A stretch of 44,796 nucleotides of DNA from Chloroflexota bacterium (GTDB lineage Bacteria > Chloroflexota > Anaerolineae > Anaerolineales > Anaerolineaceae), in NCBI GenBank assembly GCA_012729755.1, contig JAAYCN010000122.1, forward strand, positions 1 to 44,796. Direction: 5' to 3'. Position 1 is the stretch's first letter. Each line of letters starts with the position of its first letter. The position numbers and the translations under genes were made by a program. Below, piece after piece: positions 17,880 to 25,720 of the stretch. The notes below the pieces were generated by a model. The model was not told where the DNA came from and ran no database searches. It saw only the letters and a program-made list of their open reading frames with translations.

Positions 17880-18806
17880 TTATTCCAGCCACCCCGGCTG
17901 GCCATTGAGAAACGCTTCTCCCTCCATCGGCTTTTTGCCCTCCGGCTGCAGCATGTCCAACACCAATAGCCCTTCCTTAGTCCCCACAGCGGGCATGCCA
18001 TTGACCACAAAACGTTCTTCCGGCTCACTGCGAAAGGTATCATGCACATGCGCTTCCAAAACTTTAACTCTTCTACCTTCAAACTCAAACCAGCCCCCCG
18101 GCCAGGGATTAAAAGCGTTCACCAATCGTTTGAGCTCGAGCGCGGATTTCTCAAAATCAAGTTTTCCATCTGCCTTGTTTAGCTTGGGAGCGTATGTCGC
18201 GTGTTCATTTTTCTGCGGCAGCGCGGCCAACATGCCGCTCAAATAGGATGGCAACACTTCCAAAAGCGTTTTCGCTCCCAGATACGCCAGTTGGTCCGAA
18301 AGCTCCCCCGCCTGTGTCTCTGAACGGATCGACACTTCCCTTTGGGCGAGGATTGGCCCCGTATCGAGGCCGGCGTCCACCTGCATGATGGTGATGCCTG
18401 TGCGGTCATCCCCTGCCGCGATCGCCGCCTGAATCGGCGCTGCGCCGCGCCAACGCGGCAACAGGGAGGCGTGCACATTCACCACTCCTTTAGTCGGCAG
18501 GCTTAAAACAGCCTTCGGCAGGATCTGGCCAAACGCCGCCACTACAATCAGGTCAGGCTTCCAAGCTGACAATCTTGCCGCTGCCTCCGCGCTTCGCAGC
18601 GACTCAGGCTGATAAGATGGCAACGACAACAGGTCTGCCATTTGCTTCACGGCGCAGGCTTGTGGCTGCCTGCCGCGGCCTGCCGGCCTGTCAGGCTGTG
18701 TTACCACGCCCACCACATCATACGCATCGCTCAACGCTTCAAGCGTCGGCAAAGCGAAATCGGGGGACCCCATAAAAACAATACGGGTGGCAGAAATGTC
18801 AGTCAT
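17880..18806 (-). CDS. fmt: Methionyl-tRNA formyltransferase
   Basis: Formylates Met-tRNAi with 10-formyl-THF. The catalytic residues are visible as Asn110 and His112 in NVHASLLPRWRGAAP and Asp144 in QVDAGLDTGPIL. The C-terminal OB-like domain begins around residue 205. An upstream in-frame ATG at 18824 would add six residues, but a GGAAAGGA box lies over that codon and is correctly spaced for the ATG at 18806, so the shorter 308-residue form is chosen. No deformylase or rsmB gene is adjacent. Confidence 0.95.
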   Translation of the reverse strand: MTDISATRIVFMGSPDFALPTLEALSDAYDVVGVVTQPDRPAGRGRQPQACAVKQMADLLSLPSYQPESLRSAEAAARLSAWKPDLIVVAAFGQILPKAVLSLPTKGVVNVHASLLPRWRGAAPIQAAIAAGDDRTGITIMQVDAGLDTGPILAQREVSIRSETQAGELSDQLAYLGAKTLLEVLPSYLSGMLAALPQKNEHATYAPKLNKADGKLDFEKSALELKRLVNAFNPWPGGWFEFEGRRVKVLEAHVHDTFRSEPEERFVVNGMPAVGTKEGLLVLDMLQPEGKKPMEGEAFLNGQPGWLE

Positions 18807-18984
18807 CAGGTTGTTCCTTTCCATTTACGGCTGATAACCAGGATTATACCCGTCCATCTCCACAATTGCCGCGATAAACCCGACCAGATTGGCCAATTTC
18901 TCCACTGCACAACCTGTCACACTCCCCTGATACAATCAGTCGATTTTGTGATACGCTTAAGCTGACAATAAGAAAGAGGTAATT

Positions 18985-19494
18985 ATGAGTGATAACCCTG
19001 AAACCAATGATCCCTTCACCATCGATGTCCCTCCAGCTGCGGAGCCAGCCGGCGAACAGCCAGCCTCAGCCGCGCCAACGGTTGAACCCAGGCCAATCAG
19101 CGAGAGCGACGAACGCACCCTCGCCGTAGTTTCGCACCTGAGCATCTTTCTCAACCTGGTGACAGGTTTCCTGGGCCTCGTGCCGCCCCTCATCATCTAT
19201 TATCTGCATAAAGACCGCTCGCGCTATGTTGCCTACCAAAGCTTGCAAGCTTTAATCTTCCAGTTGGTTTTTTGGGTAGGCGGCGGACTCATCGCGGGCC
19301 TTTTCTGGGCAATTACCGGCATCACTTCAATCGTGCTCGTCGGTTTGTGCTGCATTCCGCTCGCCATCCTGATCTCGCTCATCCCCTTTGGCGCCTATGT
19401 CTATGCCATTGTGGCCGCCCTTGATACCTACAAAGGGCAGGATTTTAAATATTGGCTGGTCGGTGACTGGGTTCGCAAGACCTACGAAGGCTAA
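18985..19494 (+). CDS. DUF4870 (Tic20-like) membrane protein
   Basis: A 169-residue protein with an acidic, proline/alanine-rich N-terminal region (1-45), then three or four membrane helices. The DUF4870 signature is clear: LAVVSHLSIFLNLVTGFLGLVPPLIIYYLHKDRSRYVAYQSLQALIFQ. The family is structurally related to Tic20 but its role in bacteria is unknown. A GAGG box precedes the ATG. A hairpin follows the gene. Confidence 0.85.
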   Translation: MSDNPETNDPFTIDVPPAAEPAGEQPASAAPTVEPRPISESDERTLAVVSHLSIFLNLVTGFLGLVPPLIIYYLHKDRSRYVAYQSLQALIFQLVFWVGGGLIAGLFWAITGITSIVLVGLCCIPLAILISLIPFGAYVYAIVAALDTYKGQDFKYWLVGDWVRKTYEG

Positions 19495-19508
19495 TACCGT
19501 ATTCGCTT

Positions 19509-19533
19509 GAAAGGGTGTGAACAGCACCCTTTC
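19509..19533 (+). terminator. Hairpin after the DUF4870 gene
   Basis: GAAAGGGTG and CACCCTTTC form a nine-base-pair stem; only GTTATTA follows, so termination may be weak. It also sits in the leader of the glutaredoxin-like gene. Confidence 0.5.
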
Positions 19534-19560
19534 GTTATTAACCAGGAGTCAATCATAATC

Positions 19561-19881
19561 ATGTGCCTCAAGTTTTTAAAAAGGAAAAAATATCCCCTCA
19601 TTCCTCCCCCTTACGGCACAGAACTCATCACCGTATATGGTACTGCCTGGTGTGGAGATACTCAACGCAGCAGAAAAGTCCTCGAAGCCCGCAACATTCC
19701 CTACCGTTGGGTCGACATTGATACAGATAAAATCGCCGAGCGCTATGTATTCGGCGTCAATCATGGCAACCGCAGCGTGCCAACCATCGTTTTTCAGGAT
19801 GGGAGCGTTCTCGTCGAGCCTGAGAAAGCTCAGCTAATTAACAAACTTGCCCAAATCTCGCCTGCCCCTTCAGCTCTATAA
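19561..19881 (+). CDS. Glutaredoxin-like protein with single active-site cysteine
   Basis: The 106-residue protein has the thioredoxin fold of the glutaredoxin/mycoredoxin group: TVYGTAWCGDTQRSRKVLE, a VDIDTD strand and the cis-proline loop RSVPTIVF (Pro74). The usual CxxC is C-G-D-T (Cys31 only), so it would act by a monothiol mechanism or be limited to glutathione/mycothiol-like mixed disulfides. The first nineteen residues are basic and proline-rich, with a second cysteine at position 2. The ATG has AGGAG 12 bases upstream. It overlaps the end of the convergent small gene by six bases. Confidence 0.75.
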   Translation: MCLKFLKRKKYPLIPPPYGTELITVYGTAWCGDTQRSRKVLEARNIPYRWVDIDTDKIAERYVFGVNHGNRSVPTIVFQDGSVLVEPEKAQLINKLAQISPAPSAL

Positions 19882-20106
19882 ACCCACACGCTGCCGGGCG
19901 AAAATCCTCGCCATGCCATAAACCGCCACCCCGAAAACAACCGCTGTCCCCGCCATTGCCAGCCATTCATAGACAACCCGTCTTCGCTGGCTGATCGAGT
20001 GGCGCATCAGCTTCTCTTTCAGACCTTCCTTAAAGGTTCGATTAGCCCTGGGCGCTACCAGCTTGTTCTGCAGCATTTGTTCCAGCGACAACAAATCGTC
20101 AACCAT
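19876..20106 (-). CDS. Small single-span membrane protein, possible anti-sigma or accessory
   Basis: A 76-residue protein with a charged N-terminal half (FKEGLKEKLMRHSISQRRR) and one membrane segment (about 51-70). It begins inside the last codons of the sigma factor gene, with GAGGAG seven bases before the ATG; an upstream ATG at 20121 lacks a ribosome site. Genes so placed are often anti-sigma factors, but this one lacks a recognisable zinc or anti-sigma motif. Function inferred from position only. Confidence 0.6.
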   Translation of the reverse strand: MVDDLLSLEQMLQNKLVAPRANRTFKEGLKEKLMRHSISQRRRVVYEWLAMAGTAVVFGVAVYGMARIFARQRVGL

Positions 20107-20722
20107 TCTTATTCTCCTCATCGTTGACTCTCATAACACCTTCACCGTCATCTAGTTGCAACGGTGAATCTAACTTTGCCATTCGATCCCTCAACTCAAG
20201 CAGCGTGCGGTGATACAGGCTCTTAATTGCTCCTTCTGTTCGCCCCAGGGCATGCGCGATTTCATCATTCGAAAACTTGTGAACAAATTTCAACATGATC
20301 AATTCCCGTTTGTCCGCGTTGAGGTCATTGATCAGGCTCAATAGCAGATCTACCGATTCTTTCCTCAGAACGGAAGTTTCCGGGTGATCTGTCTTCAATT
20401 GTGGAGGCGGCACCATCATCTCTTCAATTGAAATTTCCTTCGCCCGGCTGTTGTCGCGGTGATAATTCGCCACCTGATTGTGAGCGATGCGATAGAGCCA
20501 GGCAGAAAAAGGCAAACCCATATGTTGATATCGTCCGATGTTGTCCAACGCTTTCATGAAGACCCGCGTGGTCAGATCTTCCGCATCCTGCACGCTGCCC
20601 ACCCTGAAATAGACGTAATTGTAAATACGGCTGAAGTATTTCTCATAGAGCAGACCGAAATCTTCGGGGTTTCTTTTTGCCCTTTCGACCAAACCGATTT
20701 CGTCTTCTAAATCTTCTGACAT
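20099..20722 (-). CDS. ECF-type RNA polymerase sigma factor
   Basis: The 207-residue protein has sigma region 2 (residues about 13-85: LLYEKYFSRIYNYVYFRVGSVQDAEDLTTRVFMKAL, then PFSAWLYRIAHNQVANYHRD) and region 4 (HKFSNDEIAHALGRTEGAIKSLYHRTLLELRD). The start MSEDLEDEIG is preferred over an upstream TTG at 20803 because a TATAAT box lies six bases before this ATG, which would put the earlier codon upstream of transcription. The partner gene overlaps its end. The target promoters are unknown. Confidence 0.88.
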   Translation of the reverse strand: MSEDLEDEIGLVERAKRNPEDFGLLYEKYFSRIYNYVYFRVGSVQDAEDLTTRVFMKALDNIGRYQHMGLPFSAWLYRIAHNQVANYHRDNSRAKEISIEEMMVPPPQLKTDHPETSVLRKESVDLLLSLINDLNADKRELIMLKFVHKFSNDEIAHALGRTEGAIKSLYHRTLLELRDRMAKLDSPLQLDDGEGVMRVNDEENKNG

Positions 20723-20728
20723 ACCTGC

Positions 20729-20734
20729 ATTATA
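20729..20734 (-). promoter_or_regulatory. -10 box of the sigma gene
   Basis: A perfect TATAAT on the minus strand ends six bases before the ATG, so transcription would start at or next to the start codon. No good -35 at normal spacing was found; a TTGACA occurs 27 bases upstream. The inverted repeat GCGG-TTTAGT-CCGC overlies the spacer. Confidence 0.45.
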
Positions 20735-20983
20735 GCGGTTTAGTCCGCCAGATGTTGTTTTTGTCAAACCCAAGCATACGTCTTGCGCAATTCCTCGCCG
20801 CAATCAAAGACCGTTTAAGGTACAATTATGCCCAATGAAATGCCAATTTCGGGATCGCCTTTTCTCAAACAGGCCTCTTCCGTCTGTTAATTGCTCTCCT
20901 ATCCTTTTATCAGTTATTTTTTTGCATTTCTGCGGTTTTTCTCGCTTTTTTTGCCATCAAATTCAATTAAAGGACCTCCTATT

Positions 20984-23900
20984 ATGATCGACTACCTGTT
21001 TAAACAAGACACTTTTGACATCGACCCTGACATGTTCAAGCTGACCGAGCTTGAGAGCGAACGTCAGGCTCGCCGACTGATTATGATCCCCAGCGAGAGC
21101 ACCGCTCCAAAAGCAGTCCGTGAACTCTTATCTTCCTCTTTCTCAAACATTTACGCCGAAGGTTACCCCAGAGCGGAAACACGCTTCCAATCTCAAGATG
21201 AGATTATGGATTTTTGCGCTCAGCTTGGCGAATATCGCCGTCACAGCGACTTGCGTTATTACAAGGGCGTTGAATACGCTAATCAGGTCGAAGCGCTGGC
21301 CCGCCGCCGTGGCGCCGAGCTTTTCGCCGCCAATGGACTGGTCGCTGATGACCTGTATGTAAACGTCCAACCCCTTTCCGGCGCTCCAGCCAACACAGCG
21401 GTCTACACAGCCCTTATCCATCCCGGTGACGCGATTTTAGGCATGGATCTGCTTCACGGCGGCCACCTCACCCATGGCTCGCCGGTCAACCGCTCAGGCC
21501 TTTTTTATAACGCGCACCACTATACGGTTGAGCCCGACACCGAACGCCTTGATTACGACCACATTCGCGAGATCGCCAAAGCCGTCCGGCCTAAAGTGAT
21601 CGTCGCTGGCTTTACCTCTTACCCGTGGATCCCCGATTGGCGGGCTTTCCGTGAGATTGCCGATGAGGTTGGCGCCTACCTGCTGGCTGACGCTTCTCAC
21701 ATCGCAGGTTTAATCGCCGCGGGTGTCGTGCCCTCCCCCGTCGGCATCGCTGACATAGTCAGCTTCACCACTCATAAGACCTTATGCGGCCCACGTGGCG
21801 CCGTCCTGATTGCTCACGACCGCGAATTAGGCGAAAAGATTGATAAAGGCGTCTTCCCCGGCGAACAGGGCGGTCCGCATATGAACGCCATCGCTGCCAT
21901 CGGCCTCACCTTCAAGCTGGCTGGCACTGATCAATTTAAAGCCCTCCAACAGCAAATCGTCAAAAACGCCAAAGCTCTCGTTGAAGGTTTCAAGGCTAAT
22001 GACGTGAGAGTTCCCTATGATGGCACCGACAGCCACATGTGTCTGATAGACTGCAAGAGCTTCAAAGGCCCAGACGGCGTGCCTCTGAATGGTGATCTCG
22101 GCGCGCGCATCCTCGATCTCGCCGGCATCGTCGCCAACCGTAATACCATTCCTGGCGACCGCAGCGCTCTCAGCTCAACCGGCATCCGCTTCGGTTCCCC
22201 CTGGTTGACTCAGCGCGGTTTCGTTGAATCCGACTTCGCTCGCATCGCCGAACTTACCACCCAGCTATTCCGCGGCACCATACCTTATCTGATGTGTGGC
22301 CGTTCCGGCAAGGTGACCCGCGTGAAAGTCGATTTCAAGATATTCTCTGAAGTCTCAAAAAATGTGCGCGATATGGCCGACTCGAAACCGACCATCGATG
22401 AAGTTAAAACTCGTTCCTCATACCCCCACTACTTCTATGTAGATGATAAATTCGAAGGTGATTATGTCGGCTTCGAACTTTCCGGCGAGAAGGTCCGCGC
22501 CTTCACAACCTATACCTTCACCAGCGACATTGAACACCTGCAAGCCGGCGAGTCCCAGCCCACCAGCCTGCGCACCACCTTGGGTGAGGTGCGCGGCACG
22601 CTCACCTGCATCGAGCCATCCAAATTCCTGCTCACCGTGCCCTCCTCCGAGGCCGGTCTGGCCGGCAGCTGGTTGATGGGCCTTTCGTCAGCCTTTATCT
22701 ATTATGATGAAGATAAATGCCAGCGTGTTCCCGGGCCGATCTCGATCAATCTCGCCGAACCCGGGCCGGTTGTCAGCGGACACCCGGTCGAAACCAAAAA
22801 ACCTTATTTCATCGGCATGACCAATCGCTTCCCGCTACCTCCTCTGCCCGAGTTTGAGTGGGTAGAACCCACCGACGCGCCTCTTAAGCGCACCACGCTT
22901 TATGACACCCACGTCAAACTTGGCGCCAAGATGATCCCCTTCGCAGGTTGGGAGCTGCCCGTCTGGTACAGTTCCGTGCTTGAGGAACACAACGCCACCC
23001 GCACTGCCGCCGGACTCTTTGATGTCACCCACATGGGCGTTTTCCAGGCCGAAGGCCCCGACGCAGCGCTCTTCCTCGACGCAGTCACCGGTCAGGATGT
23101 CGTTTTTCTGCGCGTTGGCGAATCCTGCTACACCCACTTCCTCGACCCGCATGCCAATGTGATTGATGACCTGCTCATCTACCGTCGCGGCCCCGAAAAA
23201 TTCCTCGTGGTCGTCAACGCCGCCAACGAGCAAAAAGACTGGGCATGGCTCAACCTGATCAAAGAAGGCAAAGTCATGGTCGATGTCGACCGCCCCTGGT
23301 CAGTTGTCCCTGGCCGCAACGTCATTCTGCGCAATCTCAAAGACCCCAAAGAAGGCGCCGATCAACTGGTTGATATCGCCCTGCAAGGTCAGGTCAGCCG
23401 CGACATCCTGCTCAAACTGGCCGAACCCGCCGAACAGCGCCGTATCTCCCGCCTCGGCCGCACACAGCTCTGCGAGAGCAAACTGGCCGGCCTCGATGTC
23501 GTCATCTCGCGCACTGGCTACACCGGTGAGAAGATGTGCTTCGAAATCTTCGTTCACCCCGACAAAGCTCCCCAGCTTTGGGACGCCATCATGGAAGCCG
23601 GCACACCGCTCGGCATGCTCCCCTGTGGTCTCGGCGCTCGCGATTCGCTGCGCACTGAAGCCGGTCTGCCGCTTTATGGCCACGAATTCGCCGGCGAGAT
23701 GAACCTGACCGTGTCCGAAGCTGGTTTCCTGCCCTTTATCAAGATGAACAGCTCCTGGTTCATCGGCCGCAAGACCTTCCGTGAGCGTGAACGCATGCGC
23801 ACCGGTGTCGTCTCCCGCTTCCGCTTCCTCGAAAAAGGCGTTCGCATGGCCCACTACGGAGATCCAGTCATGGACGAGCGCGGTCGTGTAGTCGGCAGGG

Positions 23901-24103
23901 TCACTTCATGCGCGATTGATCAGGAAGGCTACCTCACCGGTCAGGCCTTCGTTGACAATAAGACCTCCGCAGAAGGTACCCGCATTTACATCTATCAGGG
24001 CGCCTCGAATAAGGAACAAAAGGCCCCTGCTGTTCTCACCATTGGCGATCGGGTCGCGCTACCCAATCCGGCGACCATTATCAGTCGATTTTCAAAGCTT
24101 TAA
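20984..24103 (+). CDS. glyA-gcvT: Fused serine hydroxymethyltransferase / glycine cleavage T-protein
   Basis: This 1039-residue protein links two folate enzymes of one-carbon metabolism. Residues 1 to about 465 are a SHMT: YAEGYP, RYYKGVEY and the PLP lysine motif TTHKTLCGPRG with Lys265. Compared with ordinary GlyA it carries about 25 extra residues between YAEGYP and RYY, and the usual arginine after THKTL is Cys268. Residues about 637-1039 are a full aminomethyltransferase (GcvT): LYDTHVKLGAKMIPFAGWELPV, the folate-site VIDDLLIYR with Asp728/Asp729, and GARDSLRTEAGLPLYGHE. Between them lie about 170 residues not assigned to either. SHMT and T-protein both handle 5,10-methylene-THF, so the fusion could channel it. 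The ATG at 20984 has AAAGGA nine bases upstream; a TTG 93 bases earlier encodes only a hydrophobic lead of poor quality. No gcvH, gcvP or lpd is adjacent. Confidence 0.93.
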   Translation: MIDYLFKQDTFDIDPDMFKLTELESERQARRLIMIPSESTAPKAVRELLSSSFSNIYAEGYPRAETRFQSQDEIMDFCAQLGEYRRHSDLRYYKGVEYANQVEALARRRGAELFAANGLVADDLYVNVQPLSGAPANTAVYTALIHPGDAILGMDLLHGGHLTHGSPVNRSGLFYNAHHYTVEPDTERLDYDHIREIAKAVRPKVIVAGFTSYPWIPDWRAFREIADEVGAYLLADASHIAGLIAAGVVPSPVGIADIVSFTTHKTLCGPRGAVLIAHDRELGEKIDKGVFPGEQGGPHMNAIAAIGLTFKLAGTDQFKALQQQIVKNAKALVEGFKANDVRVPYDGTDSHMCLIDCKSFKGPDGVPLNGDLGARILDLAGIVANRNTIPGDRSALSSTGIRFGSPWLTQRGFVESDFARIAELTTQLFRGTIPYLMCGRSGKVTRVKVDFKIFSEVSKNVRDMADSKPTIDEVKTRSSYPHYFYVDDKFEGDYVGFELSGEKVRAFTTYTFTSDIEHLQAGESQPTSLRTTLGEVRGTLTCIEPSKFLLTVPSSEAGLAGSWLMGLSSAFIYYDEDKCQRVPGPISINLAEPGPVVSGHPVETKKPYFIGMTNRFPLPPLPEFEWVEPTDAPLKRTTLYDTHVKLGAKMIPFAGWELPVWYSSVLEEHNATRTAAGLFDVTHMGVFQAEGPDAALFLDAVTGQDVVFLRVGESCYTHFLDPHANVIDDLLIYRRGPEKFLVVVNAANEQKDWAWLNLIKEGKVMVDVDRPWSVVPGRNVILRNLKDPKEGADQLVDIALQGQVSRDILLKLAEPAEQRRISRLGRTQLCESKLAGLDVVISRTGYTGEKMCFEIFVHPDKAPQLWDAIMEAGTPLGMLPCGLGARDSLRTEAGLPLYGHEFAGEMNLTVSEAGFLPFIKMNSSWFIGRKTFRERERMRTGVVSRFRFLEKGVRMAHYGDPVMDERGRVVGRVTSCAIDQEGYLTGQAFVDNKTSAEGTRIYIYQGASNKEQKAPAVLTIGDRVALPNPATIISRFSKL

Positions 24104-24134
24104 ACTAGTTCATTTACAAAAGGAGAGAAACTTA

Positions 24135-25391
24135 ATGCAAACATCCTGGGATCATCGCTTTGCTCACCGCACTTCGGGAATGAAGAGCTCCTTCATCCGT
24201 GAATTGCTCAAAGTGACCGCACAGCCTGACGTTATCTCGTTTGGTGGAGGCTTCCCTGCCGGAGAGCTCTTCCCCCTCGAGCGGACGAAGGCCGCCTGTG
24301 AAAAAGTAATCAAAGACAATGGACAAAAAGCCCTCCAATATTCCACCACAGAGGGATACACCCCGCTCAGGGAGTGGATTCTTGAATTCAGCGCCAAACA
24401 AGGTTTGAAAGCTTCGCTCGAGAACATCCTGCTGACTTCAGGCTCACAGCAGGCTCTCGATCTGATCGGCCGCATTTTCATCAACCGCGGCGATCGCGTG
24501 CTCACCGAATCGCCCACCTATCTCGGCGCTTTGCAAGCATGGAATGCCTATGGCGTCAACTATGTCACCATCGATACCGACAATGACGGCCTCAACACCG
24601 ACCAGCTCGAAAGCATTATTTCCACCAATATCAAATTTCAGTACGTCCTGCCGAATTTCCAAAACCCCATGGGCGTCACCATGTCTCTCGAACGCCGCAA
24701 AAAGCTGGTCGAGTTAGCCAATAAGCACAGCGTGCCGCTGATTGAAGACGACCCCTATGGAGCGCTGCGTTTCGAAGGCGAATCCTTACCGACAGTTGCC
24801 GTCATTGATGCGGAGGTGAATAAACGTAGCGACCAGGTATTCAACGGCAACGTCATTCACACCAGCACCTTTTCCAAGATTCTCGCCCCTGGGCTGCGGC
24901 TTGGGTGGGTCATTGCCCCGCCTGAAGTCATCAAGAAAATGGTCCAGGCTAAACAAGGCGCCGATCTTCAGAGCTCCACCTTTGACCAATATCTTGCCTA
25001 CGAGCTTGTCAAGGGTGATTGGATCGATGAGCATATCGCTTTGATCCGCAAGGTTTATCGCGAGCGCCGTGATGTCATGCTTGAAGCCTTTGAAGAATTC
25101 ATGCCCGAAGGCACAACCTGGACTACGCCTCAGGGCGGATTATTCCTCTGGCTAAGGCTGCCTGAAGGCTGCGACACCATCGAGCTCTTCCCCATCGCGG
25201 TTGAAGAGAAAGTCGCCTATGTGCCTGGTCAACCTTTCTATCCTAACGATGGCCCCAAAAACACCATGCGCCTTAACTTCAGCGCCAGCAATCCCGACCT
25301 GATCCGTGAAGGCGTCCGCCGCCTGGGCAACATGGCCAAACGCAGCCTTGCGACCATTAAACACCGCCCCAGCATGCGCACCGATGAATAA
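24135..25391 (+). CDS. PLP-dependent aminotransferase, 2-aminoadipate transaminase type
   Basis: The 418-residue protein is a fold-type I class I/II aminotransferase. The PLP lysine is Lys248 in TFSKILAPGLRLGW; other family motifs are GGGFPAGELFP, QYSTTEGYTPLREWI, TSGSQQALDLIGRIF, NPMGVTMSLERR and IEDDPYGALRF. This set matches the LysN/2-aminoadipate-like group, which accepts several amino acids; the true substrate is not decided by sequence. AGGAG nine bases before the ATG fixes the start. It follows glyA-gcvT after 31 bases, probably in the same transcript. Confidence 0.88.
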   Translation: MQTSWDHRFAHRTSGMKSSFIRELLKVTAQPDVISFGGGFPAGELFPLERTKAACEKVIKDNGQKALQYSTTEGYTPLREWILEFSAKQGLKASLENILLTSGSQQALDLIGRIFINRGDRVLTESPTYLGALQAWNAYGVNYVTIDTDNDGLNTDQLESIISTNIKFQYVLPNFQNPMGVTMSLERRKKLVELANKHSVPLIEDDPYGALRFEGESLPTVAVIDAEVNKRSDQVFNGNVIHTSTFSKILAPGLRLGWVIAPPEVIKKMVQAKQGADLQSSTFDQYLAYELVKGDWIDEHIALIRKVYRERRDVMLEAFEEFMPEGTTWTTPQGGLFLWLRLPEGCDTIELFPIAVEEKVAYVPGQPFYPNDGPKNTMRLNFSASNPDLIREGVRRLGNMAKRSLATIKHRPSMRTDE

Positions 25392-25720
25392 GCTTGAATA
25401 AACAGCGCTAAATGATAGCGGGATGGCCTGAGTGCCACCCCGCTTTTATTTAGCGATCCCAATACTTATCACCTTAACGCGGGAAGGATTTGGCCTGTTC
25501 GTTTGTCCCGTGATATCTGGTCAGTTTTGATGCCCATTGCAATCTGCCTCTCATGTTCCACTCTGAAGGATAAAACAGACCTCGTGTCGTAGGGCAGCAG
25601 GCTCACTTGCCGCGCCGCCTCTTCACCTAAAACCCCGCTATCTTGGTTTAAAACAAAACAGCCCCCAAAACCATCAGAAGGCTGTTAAAATTCACGTGAA
25701 ACTGCAAACGTCTGATCCGC
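25392..25720. other. Convergent intergenic region, 329 bp
   Basis: After the terminator, nothing coding was recognised. A stretch near 25585-25610 (GTCGTAGGGCAGCAGGCTCA) resembles the CGTAGGGCAGGCTGACTT words seen near 196-215, perhaps a further short dispersed repeat. Confidence 0.5.
25406..25455. terminator. Extended hairpin terminator after the aminotransferase gene
   Basis: An inner stem AGCGGGATGGC / GCCACCCCGCT (25417-25444, one mismatch) is followed by TTTATTT. Outer arms CGCTAAAT and ATTTAGCG add an eight-base-pair extension. Being symmetric it could act for both strands. Confidence 0.8.

Noticed and set aside
20803-20983. Glycine riboswitch before glyA-gcvT
   Set aside because: No tandem aptamer-like structure or conserved words were seen in the leader.
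20891-20983. Upstream TTG start for glyA-gcvT
   Set aside because: It would add a hydrophobic, low-complexity lead; the ATG at 20984 has a good AAAGGA box and matches the usual SHMT start.
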